Source: Mycobacterium noviomagense
GTDB taxonomy: Bacteria; Actinomycetota; Actinomycetes; Mycobacteriales; Mycobacteriaceae
Length of the DNA: 64,000 bases
Reading direction: 5' to 3'
Assembly (NCBI RefSeq): GCF_010731635.1
Contig: NZ_AP022583.1
Coordinates: 2,418,001-2,482,000, forward strand
The translations under genes were made by a program, and so were the position numbers. Position 1 is the stretch's first letter, and each line of letters begins with the position of its first letter. Below the pieces are notes generated by a model that saw nothing but the letters and a program-made list of their open reading frames with translations, did not search any database and was not told the DNA's origin. Shown here piece by piece: positions 10,404 to 20,249 of the stretch.

Positions 10404-11975
10404 ATGGCGGCTATGACCGCCATCACACAGCCACCGACCACGCCCGAGTTCTCCGGTACTGGCACCATCCTCAACCCGGCCACCGGGGCCGTGGCCGGAG
10501 AAGTCCGCTGGACCGATCCCTCCGATGTGCCCGCCATCACCGCTGAACTGCGGGCGGCGCAACGGGAATGGGAACAGCACGGCGCGAAGGAGCGCGCCAC
10601 GGCGCTGGCCCGCTTCGCGGTGTGGCTCGGCGAGCATCGCAGCGAAATCGAGGAGCTGCTGATCAAGGAGACCGGCAAATCGGCGGTCGACGCGGGCCAA
10701 GAAGTGCCGCTGCTGATCATGATCTTGGCCTACTACATCAAGACGATGGAGAAGGCACTGGCGCCCGCGCGACGTCCGGCCGCGCTGCCGTTCCTGGCGA
10801 TCAAGAAGATCACCATCCACTACCGGCCCCGGCCGGTCGTCGGCATCATCGCGCCGTGGAACTACCCGGTGGCCAACGCACTGATGGACGCGATCGGCGC
10901 GTTGGCGGCCGGCTGCGCGGTGCTGCTCAAACCGTCGGAGCGCACCCCGTTGACCGCGGAGCTGCTGCGGCGCGGCTGGCGGGAGTCCGGTGCGCCCGAT
11001 GTGTTCGGGATCGCCCAAGGTGCCCGCGCGGTATCCGAAGCTGTGGTCGACAGCGTCGATTTCATCCAGTTCACCGGGTCTACCGCGACCGGGCGCAAAG
11101 TGATGGAGCGAGCCGCACGCCGGTTGACGCCGGTCAGCCTCGAGCTGGGCGGCAAGGACCCGATGATCGTGTTGGAGGACGCCGACGTCGAGCTGGCCGC
11201 CCACGCCGCGGTGTGGGGAGCGATGTTCAACGCCGGGCAGACGTGTGTGTCGGTCGAGCGTGTCTACGTACTCGAGCCGGTATACCAGCGGTTCGTCGAC
11301 GCGGTGGTGCGCGACGTGCAGGCCTTGCACGTGGGCGCCGGCGAAGGCCACTTCGGCGCGCTGATCGACGAATCGCAACTGGCGGTCACCGAGCGACATG
11401 TCGCCGACGCGAAAGCCAAAGGGGCGCAGGTACTCACCGGCGGCCGGCGCGCCGATGGGCCGGGCAGCTTTTACCTGCCCACCGTGCTGGTCGACGTCGA
11501 CCACTCAATGGCCTGCATGACCGAGGAGACGTTCGGGCCCACGCTGCCGATCATGAAGGTCGCCACGGTCGACGAGGCGATCCGGCTGGCCAACGCCAGC
11601 CCGTACGGGTTGAGCGCATCGGTGTTCTCGCGCGATGTCGAACGTGCGAAAGACATTGCGCTGCAACTTGATTGCGGTGCTGTCAACATCAACGACGTGA
11701 TCAGTAACCTGATGTGCACCACCGCTCCGATGGGCGGGTGGAAGGCATCGGGCATCGGGGCGCGGTTCGGCGGCGTCGAGGGGCTGCGCAAGTATTGCCG
11801 CGCCGAAACCGTAGTGGTGCCGCGCACCAGCGTCGGCGGCGGCTTTGCCTACTACAACAATTCGCTGAAGACGCTGGCCCGGATGAACCGGATGATGACC
11901 CGGCTGGCGCTTGCGGGTCCGCGTCGCGCCGCCAGAGCCGCCAAACCCGCCAAACCCACCAGAACTGCCACATAG
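10404..11975 (+). CDS. NAD(P)-dependent aldehyde dehydrogenase, 523 aa
   Basis: This is an aldehyde dehydrogenase of the succinate-semialdehyde-like branch. The cofactor-site IIAPWNYPVANALMD, the general-base Glu in LELGGKDPMIV and the catalytic Cys in NAGQTCVSVERVY are all present, and FTGSTATGR marks the Rossmann loop. The C-terminus adds a tail rich in Ala, Lys and Arg (AKPAKPTRT) beyond the usual family end. It oxidises an aldehyde to an acid; the substrate is unknown. Its stop lies two bases before the GTG of the next membrane protein, so the two are probably cotranscribed. Confidence 0.88.
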   Translation: MAAMTAITQPPTTPEFSGTGTILNPATGAVAGEVRWTDPSDVPAITAELRAAQREWEQHGAKERATALARFAVWLGEHRSEIEELLIKETGKSAVDAGQEVPLLIMILAYYIKTMEKALAPARRPAALPFLAIKKITIHYRPRPVVGIIAPWNYPVANALMDAIGALAAGCAVLLKPSERTPLTAELLRRGWRESGAPDVFGIAQGARAVSEAVVDSVDFIQFTGSTATGRKVMERAARRLTPVSLELGGKDPMIVLEDADVELAAHAAVWGAMFNAGQTCVSVERVYVLEPVYQRFVDAVVRDVQALHVGAGEGHFGALIDESQLAVTERHVADAKAKGAQVLTGGRRADGPGSFYLPTVLVDVDHSMACMTEETFGPTLPIMKVATVDEAIRLANASPYGLSASVFSRDVERAKDIALQLDCGAVNINDVISNLMCTTAPMGGWKASGIGARFGGVEGLRKYCRAETVVVPRTSVGGGFAYYNNSLKTLARMNRMMTRLALAGPRRAARAAKPAKPTRTAT

Positions 11976-11977
11976 GA

Positions 11978-12814
11978 GTGCGATTCGTTGCGACGGTGCT
12001 GTTGTGGTTGCTCGCCACCATTGCACTGGCGGTAGCGGTTCCAGGGGTTTGGGCGCAGCGCAACATCATTGACGCCAACGGCTATACGGGCATGGCCCAG
12101 AAAGCGGCGACTGATCCGCAGCTGCGTGCGGCAGTGGCGGAAGAGCTCGCTAACAAGGCGACCGCGCTGATCAGCGAACACGGCAGCCGTGTCGATGCGG
12201 CACGGGTGCATGGTGTCGCATCGGCCTACACCGCCGGTCCGTCGTTTCCGTCACAGTTCGCGCAGGCCAACCGCATCGCGCATAGTTGGGCGTTCGCCGG
12301 CACCCAGTCCGGCCCTGACCCGTGGGTGGTCGACCTGGCTCCCATGTTGAACGACACGGCATTTCGGCAGATGCTGGCCGACTACGACGTGTATTTGCCC
12401 GCCACGGTGACCGTGCCGTTGACGGTTTCTGCGCCGAAGGCGTTGCGGCCCGGCGAATTACATCCGCTTACCACGTGGGGGGCGTGGGTGAGTCTGGCGG
12501 CGACGGTGCTGACGGGGACATTCGCGGTGCTGACGCTGGCAGCGGCCCGCAGCCGCGGTAGGGCGTTGGCGAGCCTCGGAGTTTCAGCGCTGATGGTTGG
12601 TGCAGTTGGGTATGCGGGAATCGAAGTCGCCCGCCGTCACATCGACGATGCGCTCGACCACGCAAGCGGGGACGTCCGCCGAGTCGCCGACGCGATGGTT
12701 GGCTACGCCGAAGGCAGCCTGCACCATTGGCTCGACCTGACGCTGGTCGCCGGAGGCGCGCTGGTGGTGTTCGGGGCGCTCACCGCGATGGTGGGCGGTT
12801 TGCGCAGGGCGTAA
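11978..12814 (+). CDS. Four-helix membrane protein, 278 aa
   Basis: I do not recognise a named family. The protein starts at the GTG at 11978 (two bases after the preceding stop) with a membrane segment, RFVATVLLWLLATIALAVAV. A roughly 140-residue extracytoplasmic domain follows. Further membrane spans lie in WGAWVSLAATVLTGTFAVL, LASLGVSALMVGAVGYAGI and LDLTLVAGGALVVFGALTA. The extracytoplasmic part has no cysteine. It probably sits in an operon with the aldehyde dehydrogenase. It converges on the sigK remnant. Confidence 0.72.
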   Translation: MRFVATVLLWLLATIALAVAVPGVWAQRNIIDANGYTGMAQKAATDPQLRAAVAEELANKATALISEHGSRVDAARVHGVASAYTAGPSFPSQFAQANRIAHSWAFAGTQSGPDPWVVDLAPMLNDTAFRQMLADYDVYLPATVTVPLTVSAPKALRPGELHPLTTWGAWVSLAATVLTGTFAVLTLAAARSRGRALASLGVSALMVGAVGYAGIEVARRHIDDALDHASGDVRRVADAMVGYAEGSLHHWLDLTLVAGGALVVFGALTAMVGGLRRA

Positions 12815-12855
12815 CTCTTTGTGGCAAGTCAGCGGCAATTCGGACAGCATCCGCC

Positions 12856-13049
12856 ACGCCACACCTCCAGGTAGACCTCCTGCGTGGTCTCTTCGCTGTA
12901 CCCCGAATCGCGCAGCACTCGCACCACCAGCCCGTAGAACGCGCGCCTTGACGTGGTCGTAGAACGCGGCCGACGTGTCGCGGTCGCGAAGGGCACCACG
13001 GGCAGCAATGCGTCGAGGTCGCTGCCCAGGCGGGGACCGTCCCGGTCAT
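12856..13049 (-). pseudogene. sigK: Decayed remnant of sigma factor SigK
   Basis: Read on the minus strand from the ATG at 13049, three successive frames carry pieces of SigK in order: MTG, then RLGSDLDALL, then SAAFYDHVKARV in another frame, then FYGLVVRVLRDSGYSEETTQ and YLEVWR. These match the N-terminal region-2 segment of SigK, an extracytoplasmic-function sigma factor controlled by the anti-sigma factor RskA. Homology stops abruptly after LEVWR; the DNA-binding region 4 is gone, and no rskA is found next to it. At least two frameshifts and a large 3' deletion make this non-functional. Confidence 0.82.
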
Positions 13050-13126
13050 CGAGCGGTAGCCGCCCCGGCGGACGTCTTTGCACTCCAACGTCGGCCGCGA
13101 CCGGCACTCTTCGCGGAGGAGCGAGG

Positions 13127-13540
13127 CTACGAGACAGCGCCGCGGTGTTGGGCAAGCCGTTTGATGTTCCTCAACGTTTCGTCAATGTCATGTTGGACGT
13201 CCGCATCATCGTCTGCGGCGCGGGTGGTGTGCAGGTGCAGCTCGACCAGTGAACCGTCCTGAGACTCGGTTACATGCAGATAGCCGGAGTAGTCGTTGGT
13301 GCCGACGGCACCCCACTCGATTCGCCGGGCATCCTCGTTGACTCGAAACCAGCCGTCGGCACTGACCACTCCGCCCTCGGGCAGATTGGCTGTGGTCGTG
13401 ACCTCGTCGCCTGGTCCCGGCTCAGCGGACGTCAGGCGCGGAAAGTAGTCGGTTAAGTTGCTGACATCGGACAGATAGCGGAAAAGTGCCTCGCCGTCCC
13501 AGTCGACTGCGATTGACCCTGTGAACTCACCCATAAACAC
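13127..13540 (-). CDS. SRPBCC-family protein, 137 aa
   Basis: This is a START-like helix-grip protein: GEFTGSIAVDWDGEALFRYL opens the domain, a YFPRL turn and central strands follow, and a long C-terminal helix (DIDETLRNIKRLAQH) closes it. Such proteins bind hydrophobic ligands in a deep cavity; no ligand can be named. Two start ATGs lie two codons apart (13540 and 13534). It is the second of two SRPBCC genes in a row on this strand, with 60 bp between them. It ends 77 bp before the sigK remnant begins. Confidence 0.75.
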   Translation of the reverse strand: MFMGEFTGSIAVDWDGEALFRYLSDVSNLTDYFPRLTSAEPGPGDEVTTTANLPEGGVVSADGWFRVNEDARRIEWGAVGTNDYSGYLHVTESQDGSLVELHLHTTRAADDDADVQHDIDETLRNIKRLAQHRGAVS

Positions 13541-13600
13541 CTAATACCCAAGCAGGAGTGGTCGATCACGCCTGGATTCCATGCGGCAACTGAAACCACG

Positions 13601-14071
13601 TCAGGCGCTGTAGCGGTCTGCAAGTCGGCGCAGCGTGGCCTCGATGCCGGCGGCGTTACGCTTGGCGAAGCCGGTCAGCTCGTAGTACTTGAACGCGTTT
13701 TTGACCGGTCCGGCGTCGTGATAGTCGAACGTTTCGGTGACCCGCGTCTTGCTGGGGGTGATCGGGCTGAACTCCCATCGCCAGCGGTGGCCGACGGGAT
13801 GGCGCCATTCGATGAGCCGATCGGGTTCAAACGCGGTCACCGTGCTGGTGATCCGATAAGGCATCCCGAACATCTTCATCTTGGTGGAAAACCGCGCGCC
13901 CGGTCCTAGTCGCTCGGGTCCGCGGATGTTCGCTCCGACCGTGCCCGAACCGTCAAGCTCATGGTGGCGGCGCGGATCGGCGACGATGGCGAACAACTCG
14001 CGGGCCGGCGCGGCGACCTCGACCGAGCGGCTTACCTGCTGAGGTCCGGCGTCGACTGTGGTGACGGTCAT
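13601..14071 (-). CDS. SRPBCC-family protein, 156 aa
   Basis: This is a polyketide-cyclase/START-like fold protein. The opening [20 protein letters not shown] and the strand pair [20 protein letters not shown] are typical, and the last helix is [15 protein letters not shown]. It has only low similarity to its neighbour at 13127-13540, so a recent duplication is unlikely. It starts 9 bp after the stop of the 38-residue protein and probably belongs to the prolyl-oligopeptidase transcript. The function is unknown; a ligand-binding or cyclase role is the family norm. Confidence 0.78.
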   Translation of the reverse strand: MTVTTVDAGPQQVSRSVEVAAPARELFAIVADPRRHHELDGSGTVGANIRGPERLGPGARFSTKMKMFGMPYRITSTVTAFEPDRLIEWRHPVGHRWRWEFSPITPSKTRVTETFDYHDAGPVKNAFKYYELTGFAKRNAAGIEATLRRLADRYSA

Positions 14072-14080
14072 GGCTTGAGG

Positions 14081-14197
14081 TTAGTCCTCGGCATGGCGTT
14101 GCTGATCCCATCGTTCAAGACGCGCCTGCAGCTCCACCAGGCCAAGGCCCGCTACCGGGAGCCCTACCGACAGGCAGGCCACCAGTAAGGAACTCAT
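14081..14197 (-). CDS. Conserved-looking 38-aa membrane-anchor protein
   Basis: A short frame with a strong ribosome site (GAGGAGGTCGAG then ATG at 14197) encodes 38 residues. It begins MSSLLVACLSVGLPVAGLGL, a single hydrophobic helix, and is followed by a charged tail, ELQARLERWDQQRHAED. It lies between the prolyl oligopeptidase stop (14249) and the SRPBCC start (14071), on the same strand. The ribosome site, membrane helix plus amphipathic tail, and tight spacing argue for a real micro-protein; a partner or regulator role is a guess. Confidence 0.6.
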   Translation of the reverse strand: MSSLLVACLSVGLPVAGLGLVELQARLERWDQQRHAED

Positions 14198-14248
14198 CTC
14201 GACCTCCTCGACTTCTTATTGGTGAGACGGTCGGCAAGGCCCGGAGGT

Positions 14249-16261
14249 TCAATGCTTGTTGCCCAGCATCCGCCATAGGAACGAGAAGCAGAGCGCCGCT
14301 TTGAATGCGATCTGCGCGTTGTCGGCGGCGCCGGCGTGTCCGCCCTCGATGTTCTCGTAGTACCAGACCCGCTGCCCGGCGGCTTCCAGTGCGGCGGTCA
14401 TCTTGCGGGCATGCCCGGGATGCACCCGGTCGTCGCGCGTCGACGTGGTGATCAACACCGGTGGATAGCGCACGTCTGACGAAACATGATGGTACGGCGA
14501 GTATTTCGAGATGAATTCCCACGCGGCGGGATCGTCGGGATCGCCGTATTCGGCCACCCATGATGCACCAGCCAGCAGCAGGTGGAAGCGGCGCATGTCC
14601 AGCAGCGGCACCTGGCACACCAGCGCACCGAACAGCTGCGGGTACTGGGTGAGCATGATGCCCATCAGCAGCCCGCCGTTGCTGCCGCCTTGGGCACCGA
14701 GTTGGTCCACGGTGGTGATGCCGCGCTCCACCAAATCCCTTGCCACCGCGGCAAAGTCCTCGGCCACCAATTGCCGGCCCTCGCGCATCGCCTGGGTGTG
14801 CCAACGCGGTCCGTACTCGCCGCCGCCGCGGATGTTGGCCAGCACATAGGTGCCGCCACGGGCCAGCCACAGCCGGCCCAGCACGCCGTCATACCCGGGA
14901 GTGCGCGCCACCTCGAACCCGCCGTAGCCCGAAAGCAGCGTCGGCCCGCAAGCATCCCGGGGACGCACGACGAAGTACGGAATCGAGGTGCCGTCCTCGG
15001 ATGCCACGAAATGCTGGGTGACATCGAGGCCATCAGCGTCGAAGAATGCGGGTGCGGACTTGATCTGCCGCAGCGACCCGTCGGCGGTACCCCGCAAGAG
15101 CCGCGATGGGGTGTCGAATCCGCTGGAGTCAAGGAAGAACTCGTCGCCGGTGTCGTCAACGGCGGCGATGACCGTGTTGGTGGCGGCGGGCAGGCCCGGC
15201 ACCGGTGTGCGCTGCCAGCTGCCCGGTGTGACGGTCTCGACCCGGCTGGCCACGTCGGCCAGTGTGACGACGAAAAGTCGGTCGCGGGTCCACGCGTACT
15301 GGTGCAGGCAGGTGTGCTCGTCGGGTTCGAACACCACCTGCAACGGCGCTGTGCCGGCAAGGAATTGCTCATAGTCGGCGGCCAGCAGCGAGCCCGCGGT
15401 ATACGACACGGTGCCAGTGAACCAGTCGGTGCGCAGCTCGATCAGCAACCACTGCCGGTGCACCGACACGGTTGCGTCGGTGGGCGCGTCGATGCGGATC
15501 AGCTCTGGGTTGTCCCGGAGGCCGCGCAGCTCGTAGACCTCGTCGTTGAAGAAGTCGATGGCCCGCCGCAACAGCGTGCGCTCGAAACCGGGGGTGCGGT
15601 CGACCGATGCCGCCACCAGCACGTCGCTGCGCGATCCCTCGAACAGCGTCTGCGCCTCGGCCAGGGGCTGACCGCGCCGCCACCGCTTGACCATGCGCGG
15701 ATACCCCGATTCGGTCAGCGAGCCTTCGCCGAAATCGGTGCCCAGCAAAACAGTATCGGGATCGGCCCAGGTCATGTATGTCTTGGCCTCGGGAAGCACA
15801 AACCCGTCGGACACGAACGACATTGACACCATGTCGAATTCGCGAACCACCGCCGCGTCCGAGCCGCCGCGGGACAGCCCGATCAGCGCCCGCGTGTAGT
15901 CGGGTTCGATGACGGTGGCGCCGCCCCACACCCACTTCTCGCCGTCGACGCGGCCCAGCTCGTCGACGTCGATCAGCACATCCCAGTCCGGGTTGTCGGT
16001 ACGGTAGCTCTCCAGCGTGGTGCGCCGCCACAGCCCGCGCGGGTTGGCGGCGTCGCGCCAGAAGTTGTAGAGGAACTCGCCACGGCGTCGCACGTAGGGG
16101 ATGCGGGCGTCGGTGTCGAGCACCTCGAGCGCCTCGGCGCGCATCCGCTCGAAATCGGGACCGCCGAACTCGGCCACGGTGGGGTCGTTGCGCGCGCGCA
16201 CCCAGTTCAGTGCGTCGTCGCCGGTGATGTCTTCCAGCCAGAGATACGGATCGTCGGTCAT
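14249..16261 (-). CDS. Prolyl oligopeptidase family S9 (Rv0457c-like), 670 aa
   Basis: This is a serine peptidase of clan SC that cleaves after proline in short peptides. The N-terminal part is the beta-propeller (DPYLWLEDITGDDALNWV opening). The C-terminal alpha/beta-hydrolase domain shows the nucleophile in GGSNGGLL, the Asp in STRDDRVHPGHA and the His in EGGHAGAAD. No signal peptide is seen, so it is probably cytoplasmic. The start is the ATG at 16261 (MTDDPYLW); the open frame upstream has no coding character. Length is close to the M. tuberculosis counterpart (673 aa). Confidence 0.92.
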   Translation of the reverse strand: MTDDPYLWLEDITGDDALNWVRARNDPTVAEFGGPDFERMRAEALEVLDTDARIPYVRRRGEFLYNFWRDAANPRGLWRRTTLESYRTDNPDWDVLIDVDELGRVDGEKWVWGGATVIEPDYTRALIGLSRGGSDAAVVREFDMVSMSFVSDGFVLPEAKTYMTWADPDTVLLGTDFGEGSLTESGYPRMVKRWRRGQPLAEAQTLFEGSRSDVLVAASVDRTPGFERTLLRRAIDFFNDEVYELRGLRDNPELIRIDAPTDATVSVHRQWLLIELRTDWFTGTVSYTAGSLLAADYEQFLAGTAPLQVVFEPDEHTCLHQYAWTRDRLFVVTLADVASRVETVTPGSWQRTPVPGLPAATNTVIAAVDDTGDEFFLDSSGFDTPSRLLRGTADGSLRQIKSAPAFFDADGLDVTQHFVASEDGTSIPYFVVRPRDACGPTLLSGYGGFEVARTPGYDGVLGRLWLARGGTYVLANIRGGGEYGPRWHTQAMREGRQLVAEDFAAVARDLVERGITTVDQLGAQGGSNGGLLMGIMLTQYPQLFGALVCQVPLLDMRRFHLLLAGASWVAEYGDPDDPAAWEFISKYSPYHHVSSDVRYPPVLITTSTRDDRVHPGHARKMTAALEAAGQRVWYYENIEGGHAGAADNAQIAFKAALCFSFLWRMLGNKH

Positions 16262-16295
16262 GACGTCATTCTGGCCGCGGCCAAGAGCCGGACTG

Positions 16296-17138
16296 TCAGG
16301 CGGCGCTGGTGACGGCGGCCAGCCAGGGTAGTTCAAGCGCGCCGTCATGGTCAAACGGCGCCAGCGACGGGTCGAGGGTGGCGCGGATGGCGGTGACCTG
16401 CTCGGCGTCCAGTGAGGCGACCAGTGTGGCCACGGGCCCTGCGGCCTCGGTGACGTGAGTCCAGTAGTCGTCCGGACCGTCGAACACCATTGTGCCGGGG
16501 AGCTCTTCGACGGTGATGTCCGTGAAGCCGCCACCGGCTGCGAGCGCACGGTTGCTGTCCAGTGTGGCGAGCGAGAAGATGCCTCCCGGTGCGAACGGGT
16601 CGCCGGGTGGTGTGACGCCGTTCTGCAGCAGCGCCGCGACGATCTGGAAGATCCACGGGTTGTGCTCTGGTAGTCCCCATGTCGCATAAGCGCACCGGCC
16701 GCCTTGCCGCAGCACACGCCGGATCTCCGCGATCGCCCGTTGCTGCGCCGGTACGAGCATCATCCCGAACCGCGACATAACGCCGTCCACGCTGTCGTCG
16801 GGCAAATCGATCTGCTGCGCGTCGAGGACGCGGCACTCGACGTTGTCCAAACCCTGCTCGCCGGCTCGGCGACGAGCCGCCTCGACCATCGCGGGCACGA
16901 AATCACTGCTGATGAGCCGGCCGGTGGCATCGAGCCGGCCCGCAGCCAGGAACCCGGTCTCCCCCGTACCCGCCGTCAGCTCGAGCACCGTCTGGCCCGG
17001 CTGTGGATTGACCTGGTCGACGAGCCACTCTGACACCGAACGCACGTCTTTGAACAGGCGGTCGCTGTACCTGTCCCAAGCCGATGCAACCGCGCTCCAC
17101 TGCCGCAGGGATTCCTCGGCCGTGTTGGCCTCAGGCAT
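16296..17138 (-). CDS. SAM-dependent class I methyltransferase, 280 aa
   Basis: This is a UbiE-like Rossmann methyltransferase. Motif I is VLELTAGTGETGFLAAG, motif II/III lies around VECRVLDAQQIDLPDDSVDGVMSRF, and a post-motif GGRCAYATWG follows. The chosen start (ATG 17138, MPEANTAEES) has an ideal GGAGGT ribosome site seven bases upstream; the frame is open further back to 17213. The substrate is unknown; relatives methylate quinones, lipids or small molecules. It lies 34 bp from the oligopeptidase start on the same strand and is probably its operon leader. It is divergent from the aldehyde dehydrogenase. Confidence 0.82.
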   Translation of the reverse strand: MPEANTAEESLRQWSAVASAWDRYSDRLFKDVRSVSEWLVDQVNPQPGQTVLELTAGTGETGFLAAGRLDATGRLISSDFVPAMVEAARRRAGEQGLDNVECRVLDAQQIDLPDDSVDGVMSRFGMMLVPAQQRAIAEIRRVLRQGGRCAYATWGLPEHNPWIFQIVAALLQNGVTPPGDPFAPGGIFSLATLDSNRALAAGGGFTDITVEELPGTMVFDGPDDYWTHVTEAAGPVATLVASLDAEQVTAIRATLDPSLAPFDHDGALELPWLAAVTSAA

Positions 17139-17235
17139 TCGCGCCACCTCCGTTTCCGCGGCCTCCGAGGCTGACTGTACGGGCGGCCGCAGCGGTACTG
17201 TGAGGTTTGTCACGCAAAGATGAGGAGCTGATTCG

Positions 17236-18759
<1,524 letters not shown>

Positions 18760-18824
18760 TGGACACCGCGCCGACGACGATAGACAGGGCGGTGCGATCA
18801 GAAAAAGGGAGGAGGAGCGGCGCC

Positions 18825-19319
18825 ATGACCCCGCCGCCCCGGGTGGTGATCACCGCGGCTGCCGCCGAACTGCTGGAACAGCTGATGGACCGCCACGGCC
18901 CGGTGATGTTCCACCAGTCCGGCGGCTGCTGCGACGGGTCATCGCCGATGTGCTATCCGCAGGGCGACTTCCTGGTCGGTGACCGCGACGTGCTGCTCGG
19001 TGTGCTCGACGTCGGCGACGGCGTGCCGGTGTGGATCTCCGGGCCACAGTTTGCGACGTGGAAGCACACCCAGCTTGTCATCGACGTGGTGCCCGGCCGC
19101 GGCGGCGGGTTCAGCCTGGAGGCACCGGAGGGGATGCGGTTTTTGTCCCGCGGCCGCGCCTTCAGCGACAGCGAGAATGCGTTGCTGGACGCCGCGCCGG
19201 TGATCAGCGGCAGCGACTACGAGCGCGGGCAGCGCCCGCCGTCGCGCGGCCCGGTCGTCGCCGAAGCCGCCGATGCGTGTTCGGTACCCGCGAGGCGCGC
19301 CGGGCACGTGCCGCGCTAG
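18825..19319 (+). CDS. DUF779 protein (Rv0459-like), 164 aa
   Basis: A short protein routinely found directly after this class of aldehyde dehydrogenase. The conserved core MFHQSGGCCDGSSPMCYP holds three closely placed Cys that could bind a metal or a thiol cofactor, followed by DVLLGVLD and VPVWISGPQFATWKHTQL. The ATG at 18825 follows a strong GGGAGGAGGAG ribosome site and gives the expected family length; an ATG overlapping the dehydrogenase stop (18759) is in frame but would add 22 unconserved residues. A maturation or redox role for the dehydrogenase is inferred from context only. Confidence 0.85.
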   Translation: MTPPPRVVITAAAAELLEQLMDRHGPVMFHQSGGCCDGSSPMCYPQGDFLVGDRDVLLGVLDVGDGVPVWISGPQFATWKHTQLVIDVVPGRGGGFSLEAPEGMRFLSRGRAFSDSENALLDAAPVISGSDYERGQRPPSRGPVVAEAADACSVPARRAGHVPR

Positions 19320-19348
19320 CCCAAAACTCAGCAGTAAGGTCGTAAGGC

Positions 19349-19627
19349 GTGATTCCGCTTCCGCGTTCCTGGCTGCTGGCAAGCACCATGCTGGCGGGCA
19401 TTGCCGTCGGTGTGCTTGCAGGAACAGCGGTCATGGTGTGGATCCATGCGCGGGTCCGGCCGGACGTCGTCATCGCGCTGGTGGTCGGAGTGCCCAGCGT
19501 TGTCGGGCTCTTGGCGGTCGTGTTCGCCAGGCATCGATGGGTGACGGCCCTCGGCGCGTTCGTTCTCGCGCTGGCACCGGGATGGTTCGGCCTGCTCGTC
19601 GCAATGCGGGTGGTATCCGGTGGCTGA
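19349..19627 (+). CDS. Small three-helix membrane protein (Rv0460-like), 92 aa
   Basis: A hydrophobic protein with three predicted spans: LLASTMLAGIAVGVLAGTAV, VVIALVVGVPSVVGLLAVVF and ALGAFVLALAPGWFGLLVAM. No catalytic motif is visible. The GTG start lies 30 bp after the DUF779 stop, and its own stop overlaps the next GTG start by 8 bp, so the two membrane proteins are probably translated together. The order dehydrogenase, DUF779, small hydrophobic protein, Rv0461-like, lpdC repeats the M. tuberculosis arrangement. The function is unknown. Confidence 0.75.
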   Translation: MIPLPRSWLLASTMLAGIAVGVLAGTAVMVWIHARVRPDVVIALVVGVPSVVGLLAVVFARHRWVTALGAFVLALAPGWFGLLVAMRVVSGG

Positions 19628-20201
19628 CGACGAATCACAGCCCAAGACTGAGCCGTACACGCCCAGCTTCGACACCGGCGCGTTTTCCCAGCCGCTGAAA
19701 TCTCCCGACGCTTCAGAGGCGACCAACAGCGGTCGACACGCTGAGGCTGCGCCGGTGACTGGCTCGCAGACGACGGTGACGACGGGCGATTTCCCGCCGC
19801 TGGAACCGATTCCCGCGGTGTCGTCGCCTTCCGAGCCCATCAAGGCGCCTGCGCAGCCGGTCGCCGTACCCGGGCGGTACTACTTCCTGAAGTGGTGGAA
19901 GTTCGTCCTGCTGGTCGCCGCGGTCTGGGTTGTCGCGGCACCGATCGGATTGGGCTTGTTCTACTGGTGGTACCACTCGATCGATAAGACGCCGGCGGTT
20001 TTCGTCGTTCTCGTCTACGTCGTGGTGTGCACGGTCGGCAGTCTGATGCTGGCAATGGTGCAGGACCGGCCGCTGCTGTCGGCGTTGGCCATCGCAGTGA
20101 TGTCGGCACTGTTCGCCTCGTTCGCTGCCGCCGCACCGCTGTACGGCTATTACTACTGCCAGCGCATGCCGCACTGCCTGGTCGGGATCATCCCGTACTA
20201 G
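19620..20201 (+). CDS. Membrane protein with Pro/Thr-rich N-tail (Rv0461-like), 193 aa
   Basis: The first 85 or so residues are a low-complexity acidic and Pro/Thr/Ser-rich tail with no signal peptide. Three hydrophobic spans follow: FVLLVAAVWVVAAPIGLGLF, AVFVVLVYVVVCTVGSLMLA and LSALAIAVMSALFASFAAAA. The C-terminus holds a Cys pair (YYYCQRMPHC). The GTG start overlaps the preceding gene. It immediately precedes lpdC. No function is known; the layout suggests a cytoplasmic disordered tail on a small membrane anchor. Confidence 0.78.
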   Translation: MADDESQPKTEPYTPSFDTGAFSQPLKSPDASEATNSGRHAEAAPVTGSQTTVTTGDFPPLEPIPAVSSPSEPIKAPAQPVAVPGRYYFLKWWKFVLLVAAVWVVAAPIGLGLFYWWYHSIDKTPAVFVVLVYVVVCTVGSLMLAMVQDRPLLSALAIAVMSALFASFAAAAPLYGYYYCQRMPHCLVGIIPY

Positions 20202-20249
20202 GGCACATCGCCCGACCTGTCCTCAAGCCTCGCCCGTTAGGGTGGGCAC

